Shown: positions 33,644 to 44,542, counted from the first letter of the stretch. The stretch: DNA of 64,000 nt from Rummeliibacillus sp963792445 (GCA_963792445.1 CAWBWO010000007.1:1-64000); one strand, 5' to 3'. Notes: generated by a model not told the origin, from the sequence alone. A program made the numbers and translations.

Positions 33644-35983
33644 TTATAAAAATTGTTTCTGAACTAGAGACCATTCGATTACTTCAACAGGTTGTGGTTT
33701 GCTGAATAAGTATCCTTGTAATTCATCGCAACCGATTTTCTTTAGAAATGCTTTTTGTGTCTCGTCTTCTACCCCTTCTGCAATGACTTTAAAGTTTAGA
33801 CTTTTTGCCATAGCGACAATTAGGTTGACAACCGTTTCATCCTTTTTACTTTTCGAAATGGAAGAGATAAATGATCGATCTATTTTTAAATGATCGATTT
33901 GAAATTCTGTTAGATATTGTAGAGATGAGTAGCCTGTACCAAAATCGTCAATGGCAATTTGGAAGCCCATTTGCTTTAGCTTTGTTAATTTGGCAAGGTT
34001 TTTTTCAATTGGCCCCATTGCTATACTCTCTGTAATTTCTAATTCAATATCATGCGGATTTACGCCAGTTTCTTCAACCATTTTTGTGACGATATCGACA
34101 AATTCATCATGCTTGAATTGTAAGGATGATATATTGACTGCAATTCTAATATGACCGTACCCCTTTTTCTTCCAAGATACGGATTGTTCGAAAGCTTTTT
34201 TCATGATTTGTTTACCAATTGGTAAGATTAGACCCGTTTCTTCTGCGAATGGGATGAAGTCATTTGGATAAACAAGCGAAGCTCCAGGTCTTTCCCAACG
34301 GATTAACGCTTCAACTCCAATCATTTCACCGGTCATTAGTGAAACTTGTGGTTGATAGTGTAGTATAAATTCATCGCGTTCTAACGCTTTTCGTAAATCA
34401 CTTTCCAACTCCATTTTTGGAATCATCATCATCTTGCTGTTATAAATCTTAAAATTATTCCGGCCATGCTCCTTCACTTCATACATTGCTGTATCTGCTT
34501 TCATTAACAAAGCATCTAAATTACACCCGTGATCAGGGAATATCGAAACACCAATACTTGGAGAAATATGAAGTTCGATATTTTTCAAAGTAAACGTTTC
34601 TCGTAATGTTGCGAGAATATTTGTTGCAATTGTTTTAATCTCCGCTCGGTTTGCATTTTCGATTAACAATGCAAATTCGTCACCGCCAAGCCGACTAACG
34701 ACTTCATCTGGCACACATTTTACCAGTCGATTTCCTACTTCTTTTAACAAAATATCTCCGTATGAATGACCAAGACTATCATTAATATGTTTGAAACGAT
34801 CCAAATCAAGAAGCATGAAGGCCATTTGCTTATCATCTTCGGAATCATAATCATTTATTGCTTGGGAAATCCTTTTTTCCATATATCTACGATTTGGCAA
34901 ACCCGTTACAACATCATGATAGGCAAGGTACTCCATCGAATTGACTGTCTCAATTAATCGATCCGTTCTTTCTTTCACTTTTAGTTCTAGACCCTCATTG
35001 AGCGTATTTAAATCATCCACTAACCGATCGTTTTCCAACAACGTAATGATTTGTCGTAAAATAATCAGTAAAATACAAACAACCAAACCTAAAATAATGG
35101 TATGTACTTTATATAAAGTATGGATGAAATAAATAGAAAGTAAAAAAACACCCAAATATGGAATCAAATATTTGACAAATGGATTTTCTTTGTTTTTGAC
35201 ATCTGTGATAGCATGGATTTGGCATGCAGAATGATGATAAATCCCTGATAAGCCAAGAAAAAGAATCGATAAAATCCATAAAGGTTCATTGATACTACCA
35301 ATTGAATAGGTGCCTGTTATTTTCAAGTAAGAAAAAATGGTATCTGCAATAATCTGAGTCGTTAAGCCTATTATTAAAAATAAAGTTGTTTTTTTCGATA
35401 AAATGGTATTGGATGCAATGAGTAAACTTAAAATCCCAACTAACACACCTAAATCTAAAACTGGATATAGTAAATCAATTATTGAAAAATGGATTGTTGC
35501 TTTGTATTTTAATAATGGCGATAGTAAAAAAATCCAACTAAACGTTGCAGCTGCTGACATCGCAATCAACATATCAAGGAAATAACGGAACGTAAACAAA
35601 TTGCTCTTAATCGCATTTATTAATAGAAGTAACGCGATAAAATAGAATCCATTTTGTGCAATCCAAAACTTATCAGATAAAAAATAGATATCTCCATTAC
35701 GATGTAAGATAAATTCATTATAGGCCCAATATAATGTACCGATTAGATAACAAAGAACTCCTATTCCAAGAAAAAGCCAAAAACTTTTTGCTTTTCCTTC
35801 GTGTTTTGAAAAAGTAGAAAAGAGCCATCCAATCGACGCACAACAAGCGATTATTTGAAAAGATACCCCTCCCCATTTGATCAAAACTTGATTATTTTTA
35901 AATAAGAGATTCCAAAGGATGTTTGCCAAGATAAAAAGAATGATAAAAGCATATGCAAACCTCTTCGTTCTAATACTGTACAT
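33644..35983 (-). CDS. Membrane-bound GGDEF-EAL protein
   Basis: The 779-residue protein has about nine membrane helices in the first 325 residues and a short coiled coil (about 320-345). A GGDEF domain (about 350-510, SRLGGDEF intact) and an EAL domain (about 525-770) follow, with VEALIRW, LEITES, IAIDDFGTGYSSL and VIAEGVED. Both signatures look catalytically competent, so it may switch between c-di-GMP synthesis and breakdown. The membrane part is a candidate sensor of unknown ligand. It starts 26 bases after the acyltransferase-like gene and is likely cotranscribed. Confidence 0.9.
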   Translation of the reverse strand: MYSIRTKRFAYAFIILFILANILWNLLFKNNQVLIKWGGVSFQIIACCASIGWLFSTFSKHEGKAKSFWLFLGIGVLCYLIGTLYWAYNEFILHRNGDIYFLSDKFWIAQNGFYFIALLLLINAIKSNLFTFRYFLDMLIAMSAAATFSWIFLLSPLLKYKATIHFSIIDLLYPVLDLGVLVGILSLLIASNTILSKKTTLFLIIGLTTQIIADTIFSYLKITGTYSIGSINEPLWILSILFLGLSGIYHHSACQIHAITDVKNKENPFVKYLIPYLGVFLLSIYFIHTLYKVHTIILGLVVCILLIILRQIITLLENDRLVDDLNTLNEGLELKVKERTDRLIETVNSMEYLAYHDVVTGLPNRRYMEKRISQAINDYDSEDDKQMAFMLLDLDRFKHINDSLGHSYGDILLKEVGNRLVKCVPDEVVSRLGGDEFALLIENANRAEIKTIATNILATLRETFTLKNIELHISPSIGVSIFPDHGCNLDALLMKADTAMYEVKEHGRNNFKIYNSKMMMIPKMELESDLRKALERDEFILHYQPQVSLMTGEMIGVEALIRWERPGASLVYPNDFIPFAEETGLILPIGKQIMKKAFEQSVSWKKKGYGHIRIAVNISSLQFKHDEFVDIVTKMVEETGVNPHDIELEITESIAMGPIEKNLAKLTKLKQMGFQIAIDDFGTGYSSLQYLTEFQIDHLKIDRSFISSISKSKKDETVVNLIVAMAKSLNFKVIAEGVEDETQKAFLKKIGCDELQGYLFSKPQPVEVIEWSLVQKQFL

Positions 35984-36009
35984 CTATTTACTCCATTCTT
36001 GAATTATCG

Positions 36010-36558
36010 TTACTTATAATTTGCTTCACGAACTTCAATAAAATCAAATTTTTGCTTGTTTTGATATACTTTTTCAGCATATATAATAGCAGGAACGACA
36101 TAATCCCCTTTGTAATATTTCTTTTCACTAACTGCTTCAACTGGAATTTTGTACACATTTTTTAATGTTTTGAAGAAAACTCTCTCCAGAAGAACCACAC
36201 AATATTTTATATGATTTATTTCCGTATATTGAACGAACAAACGTATAAGCTGTTCTAAGTTTTTCCCTCTATATTGTTTTAAAATCGCTACTTTATCAAT
36301 CTCAATCACTGAAATCGGGTCGTTGTGGATAATGTCAATCTCTTGAAATGGATAGACGGTGTTGATGTTATTTTGAGGATCTATTGTATATTTCTTAAAT
36401 TCAATGGTGCCAACTTTATGATTTTCAGTATCTGTGATGATATATCGATCAGAAGGTACATTTCCGTATTCCAACCCATAACCTTTTTCAAGCCAGCACT
36501 CCACCCAAATTTGATTAAAATCGTTTAAAAGCGCCAAAGAGTCCACTTTTAAGTACAT
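36010..36558 (-). CDS. GNAT/acyl-synthase-like protein
   Basis: The 182-residue protein resembles the GNAT fold as seen in LuxI/FeeM-type acyl synthases. It has a strand pair around YIITDTENHKVGTIEFKKY, SVIEIDKVAILKQYRGKN near 85-102 (strand plus pyrophosphate-loop-like RGKN) and a late strand IKYCVVLLERVFFKTLKN. I cannot identify substrate or close family. The start follows AGGAGGATATTT. Pairing with a membrane GGDEF-EAL protein suggests a signalling role. Confidence 0.5.
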   Translation of the reverse strand: MYLKVDSLALLNDFNQIWVECWLEKGYGLEYGNVPSDRYIITDTENHKVGTIEFKKYTIDPQNNINTVYPFQEIDIIHNDPISVIEIDKVAILKQYRGKNLEQLIRLFVQYTEINHIKYCVVLLERVFFKTLKNVYKIPVEAVSEKKYYKGDYVVPAIIYAEKVYQNKQKFDFIEVREANYK

Positions 36559-37175
36559 AAATATCCTCCTATAGAATGGTAAAATTTTCTACTGTTCTAT
36601 GTATAATTATACTAATTATAGAGAGGTAGTTTAACGTTACTTTCTAATCGTTTTATTTATCTCAAAATAATGAAATGTTCGTAACTCGATTTTAATCGTT
36701 TATTCACAAATATTATTTCATAGGAAAATAGACACTTATGAAAAATCTGTTTTAAAAAATCCCGTTTTTCAATATAACAAATTACATAATATGTACTTTC
36801 TTAACTAGGACTACTATATTTTTAGCAATTTAAATCTGTATATTCGTTTTTTAAAGTCTTTAACTTCAGTTTTTTGAAATTTACAGTGATGACAAATATT
36901 GAAATATATGAATATATTTATTAAAAAATTAGTGTAATATATTAATAATAACATCTAAAATATTCTAATTATATCACTTCACTACTACATTCAGATAATA
37001 TATGTTATTAGCCAAAAAATACATAATACAAAAGTCATAATTTCTAGTAAAATATATATACCTAACATGTACTAATTCTATTACGCTTGATATACGAAAA
37101 AATTATGAGATAATTAAGAAAAGAATAAATAAATAAATTATTAAGGTATAATTTTTCTCATTTGGAGGGATTATT
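36559..37175. other. AT-rich intergenic region
   Basis: The 617 bases are extremely AT-rich and have no ORF with a start signal, no strong hairpin and no repeat that I can see. A promoter for the flavin hydroxylase presumably lies near its right end. Confidence 0.4.
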
Positions 37176-38432
37176 TTGTCTACTATTAAATCAGCCATGA
37201 TCGTCGGTGGCGGTATTGGAGGGCTTGTTACGGCCCTGACACTTCACCGCGTTGGCGCGTCAGTGCGTGTGTTTGAAAGTGTTGAAACAATTAAAGCGCT
37301 AGGTGTTGGGATTAATCTTTTACCTCATGCGGTCAAAGTTTTGACAGAATTAGGATTAGGTGAAGAGCTTGAAAAAACGGGCTTACCTACAGCAGAGCTA
37401 ATGTATGTCAATAAATTTGGTCAAAAGATTTGGCAAGAAGATCGTGGGATCAACGCTGGCTATCAATGGCCTCAATACTCCATTCATCGTGGAAAACTAC
37501 AAATGCTGTTATTAAATGCAGTGAAGAAGGAATTAGGCGAAGACGCTGTTTATACCAGCCACCATCTTCAATCATTTGAAACGCTAGACAATTCAGTAGT
37601 TGCTCACTTTATCAACCGTAAAACTGGAGAACAAGTGGGATCCTATCAAGCAGATATCATGATTGCAGCAGATGGCATACATTCAGCTGTTCGTAAATTC
37701 TATTATCCAAACGAAGGACTACCAAAATATAGCGGACGTATTTTATGGCGCGGGATCACAGAATCAACTCCATATTTAACGGGACGTTCCATGATTATGG
37801 CAGGCTATCAAAACCAAAAATTTGTATCGTATCCTATTAGTCCAGAGGCAGCAGCACAAGGTCGCTCACTGATCAACTGGATTGCAGAACTTGCTATTGA
37901 TGACATGCCAGACCGTGCTGACTGGAATAAGAAAATTGATAAAGAAAAATTCGCACCAGCTTTTGCTACATGGGATTTCGGTTGGTTAGATATTCCAAAA
38001 CTAATTGAAGAGGCGGAAGCTGTTTACGAATTTCCGATGGTTGACCGTGATCCACTACCACAATGGACATTTGGACGCGTCACATTATTAGGTGATGCAG
38101 CACACCCTATGTATCCAATCGGCTCAAATGGTGCATCTCAAGCAATTCTCGATGCGAATGCACTTGGACTTGCAATCGTAGAAAATGAGGATGCAGAAGT
38201 TGCTTTAAAAGCTTATGAACAAGCTAGACTTGAAAAAACAGCTCATATCGTGATGACAAACCGAAAAAATGGCCCAGAAGTCGTGATGCAAATGGCTGAA
38301 GATCGTGCACCTCAAGGGTTTGACAATATAGAAGATGTGATTCCTCGTTCTGAACTCGAAGAAATCGCGAAAAAATACAAACAAATTGCTGGTTTCTCAA
38401 AAGAGGTTTTGAACAAGAAACAGGAGGCTTAA
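37176..38432 (+). CDS. FAD-dependent hydroxylase (UbiH/salicylate-hydroxylase-like)
   Basis: The 418-residue flavoprotein belongs to the class A aromatic hydroxylases. It has the FAD Rossmann motif GGGIGGL (residues 11-17), an arginine for FAD binding in YSIHRGKLQ, the second FAD motif VTLLGDAAHPMYPIGSNGA (about 303-321) and the DG motif AADGIHSAVRK. It probably adds a hydroxyl group to an aromatic or similar ring using NAD(P)H and O2. The start is TTG 37176, six bases after GGAGGG. A Dabb-domain gene begins two bases after its stop, as is common next to oxygenases. Confidence 0.85.
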   Translation: MSTIKSAMIVGGGIGGLVTALTLHRVGASVRVFESVETIKALGVGINLLPHAVKVLTELGLGEELEKTGLPTAELMYVNKFGQKIWQEDRGINAGYQWPQYSIHRGKLQMLLLNAVKKELGEDAVYTSHHLQSFETLDNSVVAHFINRKTGEQVGSYQADIMIAADGIHSAVRKFYYPNEGLPKYSGRILWRGITESTPYLTGRSMIMAGYQNQKFVSYPISPEAAAQGRSLINWIAELAIDDMPDRADWNKKIDKEKFAPAFATWDFGWLDIPKLIEEAEAVYEFPMVDRDPLPQWTFGRVTLLGDAAHPMYPIGSNGASQAILDANALGLAIVENEDAEVALKAYEQARLEKTAHIVMTNRKNGPEVVMQMAEDRAPQGFDNIEDVIPRSELEEIAKKYKQIAGFSKEVLNKKQEA

Positions 38433-38433
38433 A

Positions 38434-38729
38434 ATGATCGAACATATTGTGTTGACGAAATTCTCGTCCCACCACAACAGTTGAACAGAAGCAAGAATTA
38501 ATCCGCAAGACATTATTGTTGAAAGATAAAATCCCAGGTATTGTTGATATTAAGCAAGGATTTAACTTTTCTAGCAGAAGCAAAGGATTTGATGTCGGGT
38601 TAACTGTTCGTTTCCAAGATCAAGCTTCACTTGGATCACTATCTCCCCCACCCTGCACACCAAGAAATAAAAGACTATTTGGGTGAAATTGGTATAGAAG
38701 ATAGTATTATTGTTGATTTTGAAATTTAA
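38434..38729 (+). pseudogene. Dabb (stress-response barrel) protein with two frameshifts
   Basis: The pieces MIEHIVLTKFSS, TTVEQKQELIRKTLLLKDKI, GFDVGLTVRFQDQ and DHYLPHPAHQEIKDYLGEI together form a complete Dabb-domain protein of about 97 residues, a small ferredoxin-like dimer. Extra bases near 38470 (C-run) and 38633 (G-pair) shift the frame; the span (296) is two over a multiple of three. CAGGAGG precedes the start and the gene is coupled to the hydroxylase, perhaps acting on its product. Confidence 0.82.
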
Positions 38730-38746
38730 AAATATTCGATTTGATC

Positions 38747-38780
38747 TTGGGCATCGTTTCTTGAAAACGATGCCTTTTTA
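38747..38780 (+). terminator. Terminator of the hydroxylase operon
   Basis: GGCATCGTTT-CTTG-AAAACGATGCC is followed by TTTTTATTTT on the plus strand. Confidence 0.85.
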
Positions 38781-38997
38781 TTTTATAATTCAGAAACAAT
38801 CTACTTGAAAAACAGGAACGTTCGTTGTTAATATAGATAAGTAATTTTAAGCACAACATAAACACTCAGTTCTCCACATATTTTTTCTATCATATATAAA
38901 TAGTGAGATTTCTATTTTTTAAATAGTAAAAATTATCAAGTTCATAAAATTTTTAGCTTATAGTATGCGATATAATTGAATAAAAAGGGGGCGCAAT

Positions 38998-40388
38998 ATG
39001 TTAAAACAATCAGTCATTGAGCATGTGTTGGAACAGGCACTTTCAACTGGTGGGGATTTTGCTGAAATTTTCGTTGAAGACAAGTATGTCAATTCATTAT
39101 CACTTTTGAGCAATAAAATAGAAAAAAGTATATCTGGTCGTGATTTTGGCATAGGTATTCGGATTTTTTCTGGGCTTCAAAGTATTTACACGTATACAAA
39201 TGATTTTTCTGAAGAAGGATTACTTGCGGCTGCTAAAAAGGCGGCACTTGCAATTATTGGTGGAGGTTCAGGAACCATACATCCACTTCACAAAGAAACA
39301 TTCTCTCCCCTTCATCCGATTGTACATATGCCGAAATCGGTAGAGCATGCAAGAAGAGTTGAAGTGATGAGACAGGCAAATGAGATTGCTCGTAATTATG
39401 ATCCTCGGATTAGTCAAGTTGGCGTTCGCTGTTTGGATGAGGAGCAACACGTATTGATTGCCAATTCAGAAGGTAGATTTGTGGAAGATACGCGTGTTCA
39501 TAGTAGACTAGCTATTCAAACAACTGCTACAGAAGGTACGGAATTACAAACAGGGTTTTATGGTCCTGGTGCACATGCAGGATTTGAATTTATCGAAAAT
39601 TTGGATCTCGGGCATTATGCAGGCGAGGCGTCTCGCATTGCGATCACTATGCTTCATGCTGATGAATGTCCGAGTGGTAAATTCCCCGTCATTATCGACA
39701 ATGAATTTGGTGGCGTTATTTTCCACGAAGCTTGTGGCCACGGACTAGAAGCTACAGCTGTTGCAAAAAACAATTCCGTTTTTGCAAATCGTATTGGTGA
39801 AAGAGTGGCTCCTGATATTGTTACGTATATTGATGACGGTACCCTACAAAACGAATGGGGATCACTTAATATTGATGATGAAGGCGAAAAAACACGCAAA
39901 AATATTTTAATCGAAAATGGTATTTTAAAAGGCTATATGATTGATCAAATTTAATGCTCGTCGTATGAATGCAAAACCAACTGGCTCATCACGTCGCCAG
40001 TCCTATCGTTTTTCCCCAACTTCACGAATGACCAATACCTATATTGCAAATGGAAAATCTACGCCTGAAGAAATTATTGCAGATACGGAGTACGGCTATA
40101 TACGCAAAATATATGGGTGGAGGTTCTGTTAACACAACAACTGGTGATTATAACTTCGCCATATCAGAAGCCTATATTGTGAAAAACGGCAAAATTGAAC
40201 GTCCTGTTCGAGGTGCAACACTCATTGGCAATGGACCTAAAACATTGCAACTTGTTGATCGAGTTGGCAATAACCTAGCTCATGGCGCTGGAATGTGTGG
40301 GGCACAAAGTGGCAGCCTCCCTGTCAATGTTGGCCAGCCTATGATTCGCGTAAGTGAAATTACAGTTGGTGGAACGAAGGGGGAATAA
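38998..40388 (+). pseudogene. tldD: TldD metalloprotease with two frameshifts
   Basis: The gene encodes TldD, which with PmbA (TldE) forms a peptidase acting on unfolded or modified peptides. Residues 1-316 are intact and include the metal site HEACGHGLEAT (near 241). One extra base near 39950 moves the frame to FNARRMNAKPTGSSRRQSYR, and another near 40100 to YMGGGSVNTTTGDYNFAISE, running to the stop at 40386. The total span of 1391 bases is two over a multiple of three. No sequence is missing, so the gene is probably functional if the indels are errors. Confidence 0.88.
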
Positions 40389-40390
40389 CA

Positions 40391-41734
40391 ATGGATATCA
40401 CACAATTCCAAAATCAATTACTACAAGCTGCTATGAATGCTGGTTTTTCGGAAGCTGAAATTTACTATCAACGCGCTGAGTCATTTGGCTTCACTCTTTT
40501 TGAAGGTGAAATCGATAGCTACGAAACTTCTGTAGATGGTGGTCTTGGACTTCGTGGACTCTATAACGGGAAGATGGGCTATTCCTATACAGAAAAAATC
40601 GATGAAGATTCCATTCCATTTTTAATCGAAAGTGCAAAATCGAATGCGGATGTTCTTGATGAAGATGATGGAACAGATATCTTTGAAGGTAGTAAAGAAT
40701 ATGCCAATCATGTTTTTTATAACGAAGAATTGGCAAAAGTCGCAATTCCAGATAAAATTGCCCTACTTCGCTCAATTGAAAAGAAAGTTCTTGCTTATGA
40801 TTCTCGCATTGTAGCACTTGACCATTGTTCCCTATCTGATTTTTCATCTGAACGCTCGCTTACCAATAGTAAAGGTCTTTCGTTATCGGAGAAAAAGAAC
40901 GGACTATATATATTCGTCTCTGCAGTAGTGAAAAATGGCAATGAAAAGAAAAATGGAAGTTATGTAAAAATGACGCGTGATTTTTCAACACTAGATGCGG
41001 ATGAAATTGCAAGTGCTGTCAGCTAAAGAGGCTCTATCCTATCTTGGGGAACAATCCATTCCTGCGGGAATTATCCAATCTTGCTGAGATATGATGCATC
41101 AACTTCATTACTTCGAACATTTTCAGGAATCTTCTCTGCTGAGAATACACAAAAGAACCAGTCACTGTTAAAAGGAAAAGTCGGAGAAAAAATAGCATCT
41201 GATTGTTTCTCACTAGTAGATGATCCGTTCCATCCAACAGCTCTATCAGGATCCAATTTTGATGGAGAAGGCGTTGCAACGAAAAAACAAGCCATTATTG
41301 AAAATGGCCAGCTTCAAACATTGCTCCACAACCGAAAAACAGCCAAAAAAGAAGGATGCGAAACTACTGGCCATGCCTACAAAGGTTCTTATAAAGGCAC
41401 ATTATCTGTTGCGCCTCAAAATCTGTACATTGCTCCAGGCAAAAGAACACAAGAAGAAGTCATTTCACGATGGCAGATGGCATCCTTGTAACGAAACTTG
41501 CCGGATTGCATTCAGGTACGAATACCATTTCTGGTGATTTCTCCGTAGCCGCATCCGGATTCCATATTAAGGATGGTAAAGTAGTTGGCCCAATCAAACA
41601 AATTACCATCGCAGGTAACTTCTATGAACTACTTAAAAATATAGAAGAAACTTGCTCAAATCTGCAATTCCGTTCAGGTGGGTTATGGCTCACCTTCTCT
41701 ATTAGTCAAAGAATTATATGTGACTGTGGAATAG
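40391..41734 (+). pseudogene. pmbA: PmbA/TldE metalloprotease partner with about four indels
   Basis: Full-length PmbA sequence can be read across several frames: MDITQFQNQLLQAAMNAGFS to DEIASAV, AKEALSYLGEQSIPAG, YPILLRYDASTSLLRTFSGI to RTQEEVIS, MADGILVTKLAGLHSGTNTI to LQFRSGG, and YGSPSLLVKELYVTVE with a TAG at 41732. The changes lie near 41018 (+1), 41071 (-1), 41470 (-1) and 41685 (+1), and net length is a multiple of three. It starts two bases after the tldD stop with GGGGGAATAACA in front. As with tldD, protein similarity is otherwise continuous. Confidence 0.85.
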
Positions 41735-41755
41735 TTTTTTTCACATTAAAAATTT

Positions 41756-41788
41756 CTTGCCTACCACTTAGTATAAGTGGCAGGCAAG
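41756..41788. terminator. Hairpin between convergent genes
   Basis: CTTGCCT-CCACTTA and TAAGTGG-AGGCAAG form a 14-bp stem with one mismatch between pmbA and the quinone reductase gene. Confidence 0.7.
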
Positions 41789-41797
41789 ATATATTAA

Positions 41798-42382
41798 CTA
41801 CTTACATTGTTTAAAATATTGATACACTTTATCTAATTTTTTTATTTGCTTTCCATTTGCACTTTCCATATTTCCAAACTCAAAAAACTTCACTTTTTTT
41901 ATCCCTACATACTGAAATACAGCTTTTTTCATTAGCATCTTGTGTGCATTATTTAACCAAATGAGCGGATAATTTGTAGGTCCCCTCATGGTTGATACAC
42001 ACACAACCGATTTATTCTTCAAAAGCCCCTCTGGCAACAACCGCTTCTGATCCTTATAGGCAAAATTTGATGCAAAAATTTGATCAATATACCCTAGTAA
42101 CATCGCGGGTGGCCTTCCCCACCATATTGGATAGATGAAAACAAGTTGATCTGCCCATGTAATTTGTTTTCGATATTTCTCTAAATTTGGAACACGAAAC
42201 ATATCCCGTCTTCGTTTTTCTTCATTAAACACTAATACCGGGTCAAATCCATCTTCATACAAATCTAATACTTGGTACTCTTTAATGTAAGGATTTTCAT
42301 GACACCCTTCAATGACTTTTTCCAAAAATGCATAATTCAAACTGTTATGATTCGGATATGTGAAAATGATGAGCTCGTTCAT
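41798..42382 (-). CDS. Flavodoxin-fold NAD(P)H quinone reductase
   Basis: The 194-residue protein belongs to the NQO/KefF/YwrO flavodoxin-like family, which reduces quinones or azo/nitro compounds with two electrons. Signatures are IFTYPNHNSLNYAFLE (flavin phosphate loop, about 4-19), ADQLVFIYPIWWGRPPAMLLG (about 77-97) and VVCVSTMRGP. ATG 42382 is five bases after GGAGG. It is divergent from a MarR regulator, with a long palindrome overlapping its upstream region, indicating control by that regulator. Confidence 0.85.
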   Translation of the reverse strand: MNELIIFTYPNHNSLNYAFLEKVIEGCHENPYIKEYQVLDLYEDGFDPVLVFNEEKRRRDMFRVPNLEKYRKQITWADQLVFIYPIWWGRPPAMLLGYIDQIFASNFAYKDQKRLLPEGLLKNKSVVCVSTMRGPTNYPLIWLNNAHKMLMKKAVFQYVGIKKVKFFEFGNMESANGKQIKKLDKVYQYFKQCK

Positions 42383-42393
42383 AACATCCTCCA

Positions 42394-42417
42394 TTTACTT
42401 ATCATTTGATAAGTAAA
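42394..42417. promoter_or_regulatory. MarR-type operator palindrome
   Basis: TTTACTTATCA-TT-TGATAAGTAAA is a near-perfect 24-base palindrome 12 bases upstream of the quinone reductase start. It is typical of a MarR dimer site. Confidence 0.75.
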
Positions 42418-42463
42418 TCATACTTCTCTTTCCTCTTTTATTGTCAATTGATAATTGTATTTT

Positions 42464-42481
42464 GATAACCTTTTTGTTATC
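42464..42481. promoter_or_regulatory. Second inverted repeat in the MarR/reductase intergenic region
   Basis: GATAAC-CTTTTT-GTTATC lies 21 bases before the marR start and shares the TTATC/GATAA core with the palindrome at 42394. Another GATAA occurs at about 42449. It probably autoregulates the regulator. Confidence 0.5.
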
Positions 42482-42502
42482 GTATCAAAAGAGGTGTAAA
42501 AT

Positions 42503-42940
42503 ATGAATAAGCATGAGCTATTTACAAAATTTGTATCATTTACAACATCTGTTCATCAATTAACACATGAATTAACGCAAAATGTTAAATCAGACTCCAT
42601 TACTACTACTCAATATAAAATTCTTGAATATATCACCGTAAGCGGGCCTACCACGCCAAGTGACATAAGTGAATGTCTATATATTTCAATGCCTAATCTA
42701 AGCCGTGAGTTAAAGAAATTGAGTGACAATCATTTCATTATCAAATCAATTGATCCAACAGATCGAAGAAAACAATCAATCAGTCTATCAAGTGATGGCG
42801 AACTTTTAATGAATAACGCCTTTGCATCTATAGAAGAACAATTTTTACCTAAAATACAACATCTAACAGAACAAGAATTGCATGAGGTAGAACAGGCTAC
42901 TAGAGTTACTCCAACAGAAAGTAATGAAGAGGTCGGCTAA
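42503..42940 (+). CDS. MarR-family transcriptional regulator
   Basis: The 145-residue winged-helix protein shows QYKILEYITVSGPTTPSDIS, the recognition region CLYISMPNLSRELKKLSDNH and the wing IDPTDRRKQSISLS. This matches MarR repressors that respond to phenolics, quinones or oxidants. The two cysteine-poor halves give no evidence of a redox switch. It is divergent from a quinone reductase with palindromes between them. The stop overlaps a terminator stem. Confidence 0.88.
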   Translation: MNKHELFTKFVSFTTSVHQLTHELTQNVKSDSITTTQYKILEYITVSGPTTPSDISECLYISMPNLSRELKKLSDNHFIIKSIDPTDRRKQSISLSSDGELLMNNAFASIEEQFLPKIQHLTEQELHEVEQATRVTPTESNEEVG

Positions 42941-42962
42941 TAATTAATTGACTAGCCGACCT
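42929..42962. terminator. Bidirectional terminator
   Basis: AGGTCGGCTA and TAGCCGACCT form a 10-bp stem between the convergent marR and sugar-transporter genes; the MarR stop lies inside it. Confidence 0.75.
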
Positions 42963-42976
42963 ATTATATTAAAACT

Positions 42977-44462
42977 TTATTTTGCTTCTTTTAATGTATG
43001 GAGATAACTTTTGTTGTTCCCCTTTGTTCTGAATCTATATTCAAGTTCTTCAAGCGTTTCCCCTTGCGTTTCTGGAACAAATTTCTTAACAAATTTAATT
43101 GCAGCAAGTCCAAAAATCGTAAAGATTAAGAATGTGACAGATAACCCTAAATTACTTAGTAATGTCGGGAATGTTAAGCTGATGATGAAATTGGTTATCC
43201 ATAAACAGAAGACACTTACACCCATGCCGATTCCGCGTAATTTTAATGGGAAGATTTCAGATAGCATTAACCAAGTAACAGGTCCGATTGCACCTTGTTG
43301 GAATGCTAAGAATGTTACAGTTAATGTTAATACAATGTATGGGAATGCAGTATACCCTTCAAGAAATGCTGATGAAATCCCAATCAGTAATAATGAAGAT
43401 GTCGTTCCGATTAGACCTGTGATGAGCATTGGTTTATGAGGTACTTTACCTAACAACCAAATTCCAACACATGTTGCGATAACAGAAATCATACCATTTG
43501 CGATGTTTGCAACAAGAGCTGCTTTCGTACCGAGTCCGGATTCTTTTAGGATTTCTGTACCATAATACATAATGGAGTTAACACCAGTAATTTGTTGCAC
43601 GACAGCAAGTCCGATACCAAGATATACAATTTTACGAATCCATGGTATGGATAAATCTTTAAATGATGCTTGTTTAATACTAGATTCTTGTTTGATTGAT
43701 TGCTTTATTTCATTTAATTCGGATGCAGCTCTTTTTTCTTCGCGAATTTGTCGTAAAACGCGTAAGGCCGTACCCATTTTTCCTTTTGAAGCTAACCATC
43801 TTGGACTTTCTGGTACTGCTAACATACCGAACCAGAGTAAAATAGCTGGGATGGTTGCAATGACCATCATATATCTCCAAACGTTTGCATTTTCACCGAT
43901 ATTCCCGATGACTGCATTAAAGACATAAGCTAAAAGTTGACCACTGACAATCATTAATTCGTTTTGTGTAACCATTCGACTTCTGCGTTCAGATGGTGCC
44001 ATTTCTGCTAAGAATGTAGGCACCATTGAAGAGGCACCACCAACAGCAAGTCCTAGTAAAAATCTAAAAAATATCATCATATTAGCGTTTTTTGAAAAGG
44101 TACATCCTAGTGTTGTAAAGAAGAATAGAATGGCTAGGTAAAGAATCATTTTGCGTCGTCCATAACGGTCTGAAAGTTTACCGCCGAACATTGCACCAAA
44201 TGCAGCGCCTAGTAGTAATGAACTTGTAATTAATCCTTCTGTTAACGGTGTGAGGTTAAGTTGATCCGGTCTGAGACATAAAAGGTAAGGCGCCATTAAT
44301 CACACCTGTGTCATACCCAAATAAAAGTCCCCCGAATGTAGAAGATATCGTAATGAAGCGTAAAAAAGATTTTGGGGTACGGTGTTTCTTTTCTTTTGTT
44401 AATTCAACTGTTTTTGTGTTTTCCTTGTTCTCGTTTGTTCTACTCGTTTCATAATCATCCAT
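42977..44462 (-). pseudogene. MFS sugar porter with one frameshift
   Basis: The gene encodes a 12-helix sugar:H+ symporter of about 494 residues (XylE/IolT/CsbC-like). The N-terminal part has GGLLFGYDTGVINGALPFM. One extra C near 44271 shifts the frame, after which it continues PDQLNLTPLTEG and GGKLSDRYGRRKMIL, with PESPRWL, QQITGVNSIMYYG and FVPETQGETLEE. All sugar-porter motifs are present. The start follows GAGGTGACTTAAG. It is divergent from a DeoR regulator and may import a polyol or pentose. Confidence 0.86.
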
Positions 44463-44542
44463 CTTAAGTCACCTCATATTAATTTTGGTATTCCATTAAT
44501 TTCCACACCCCCCTCTCTTCAATTATCCCAATAGCATTCTTG

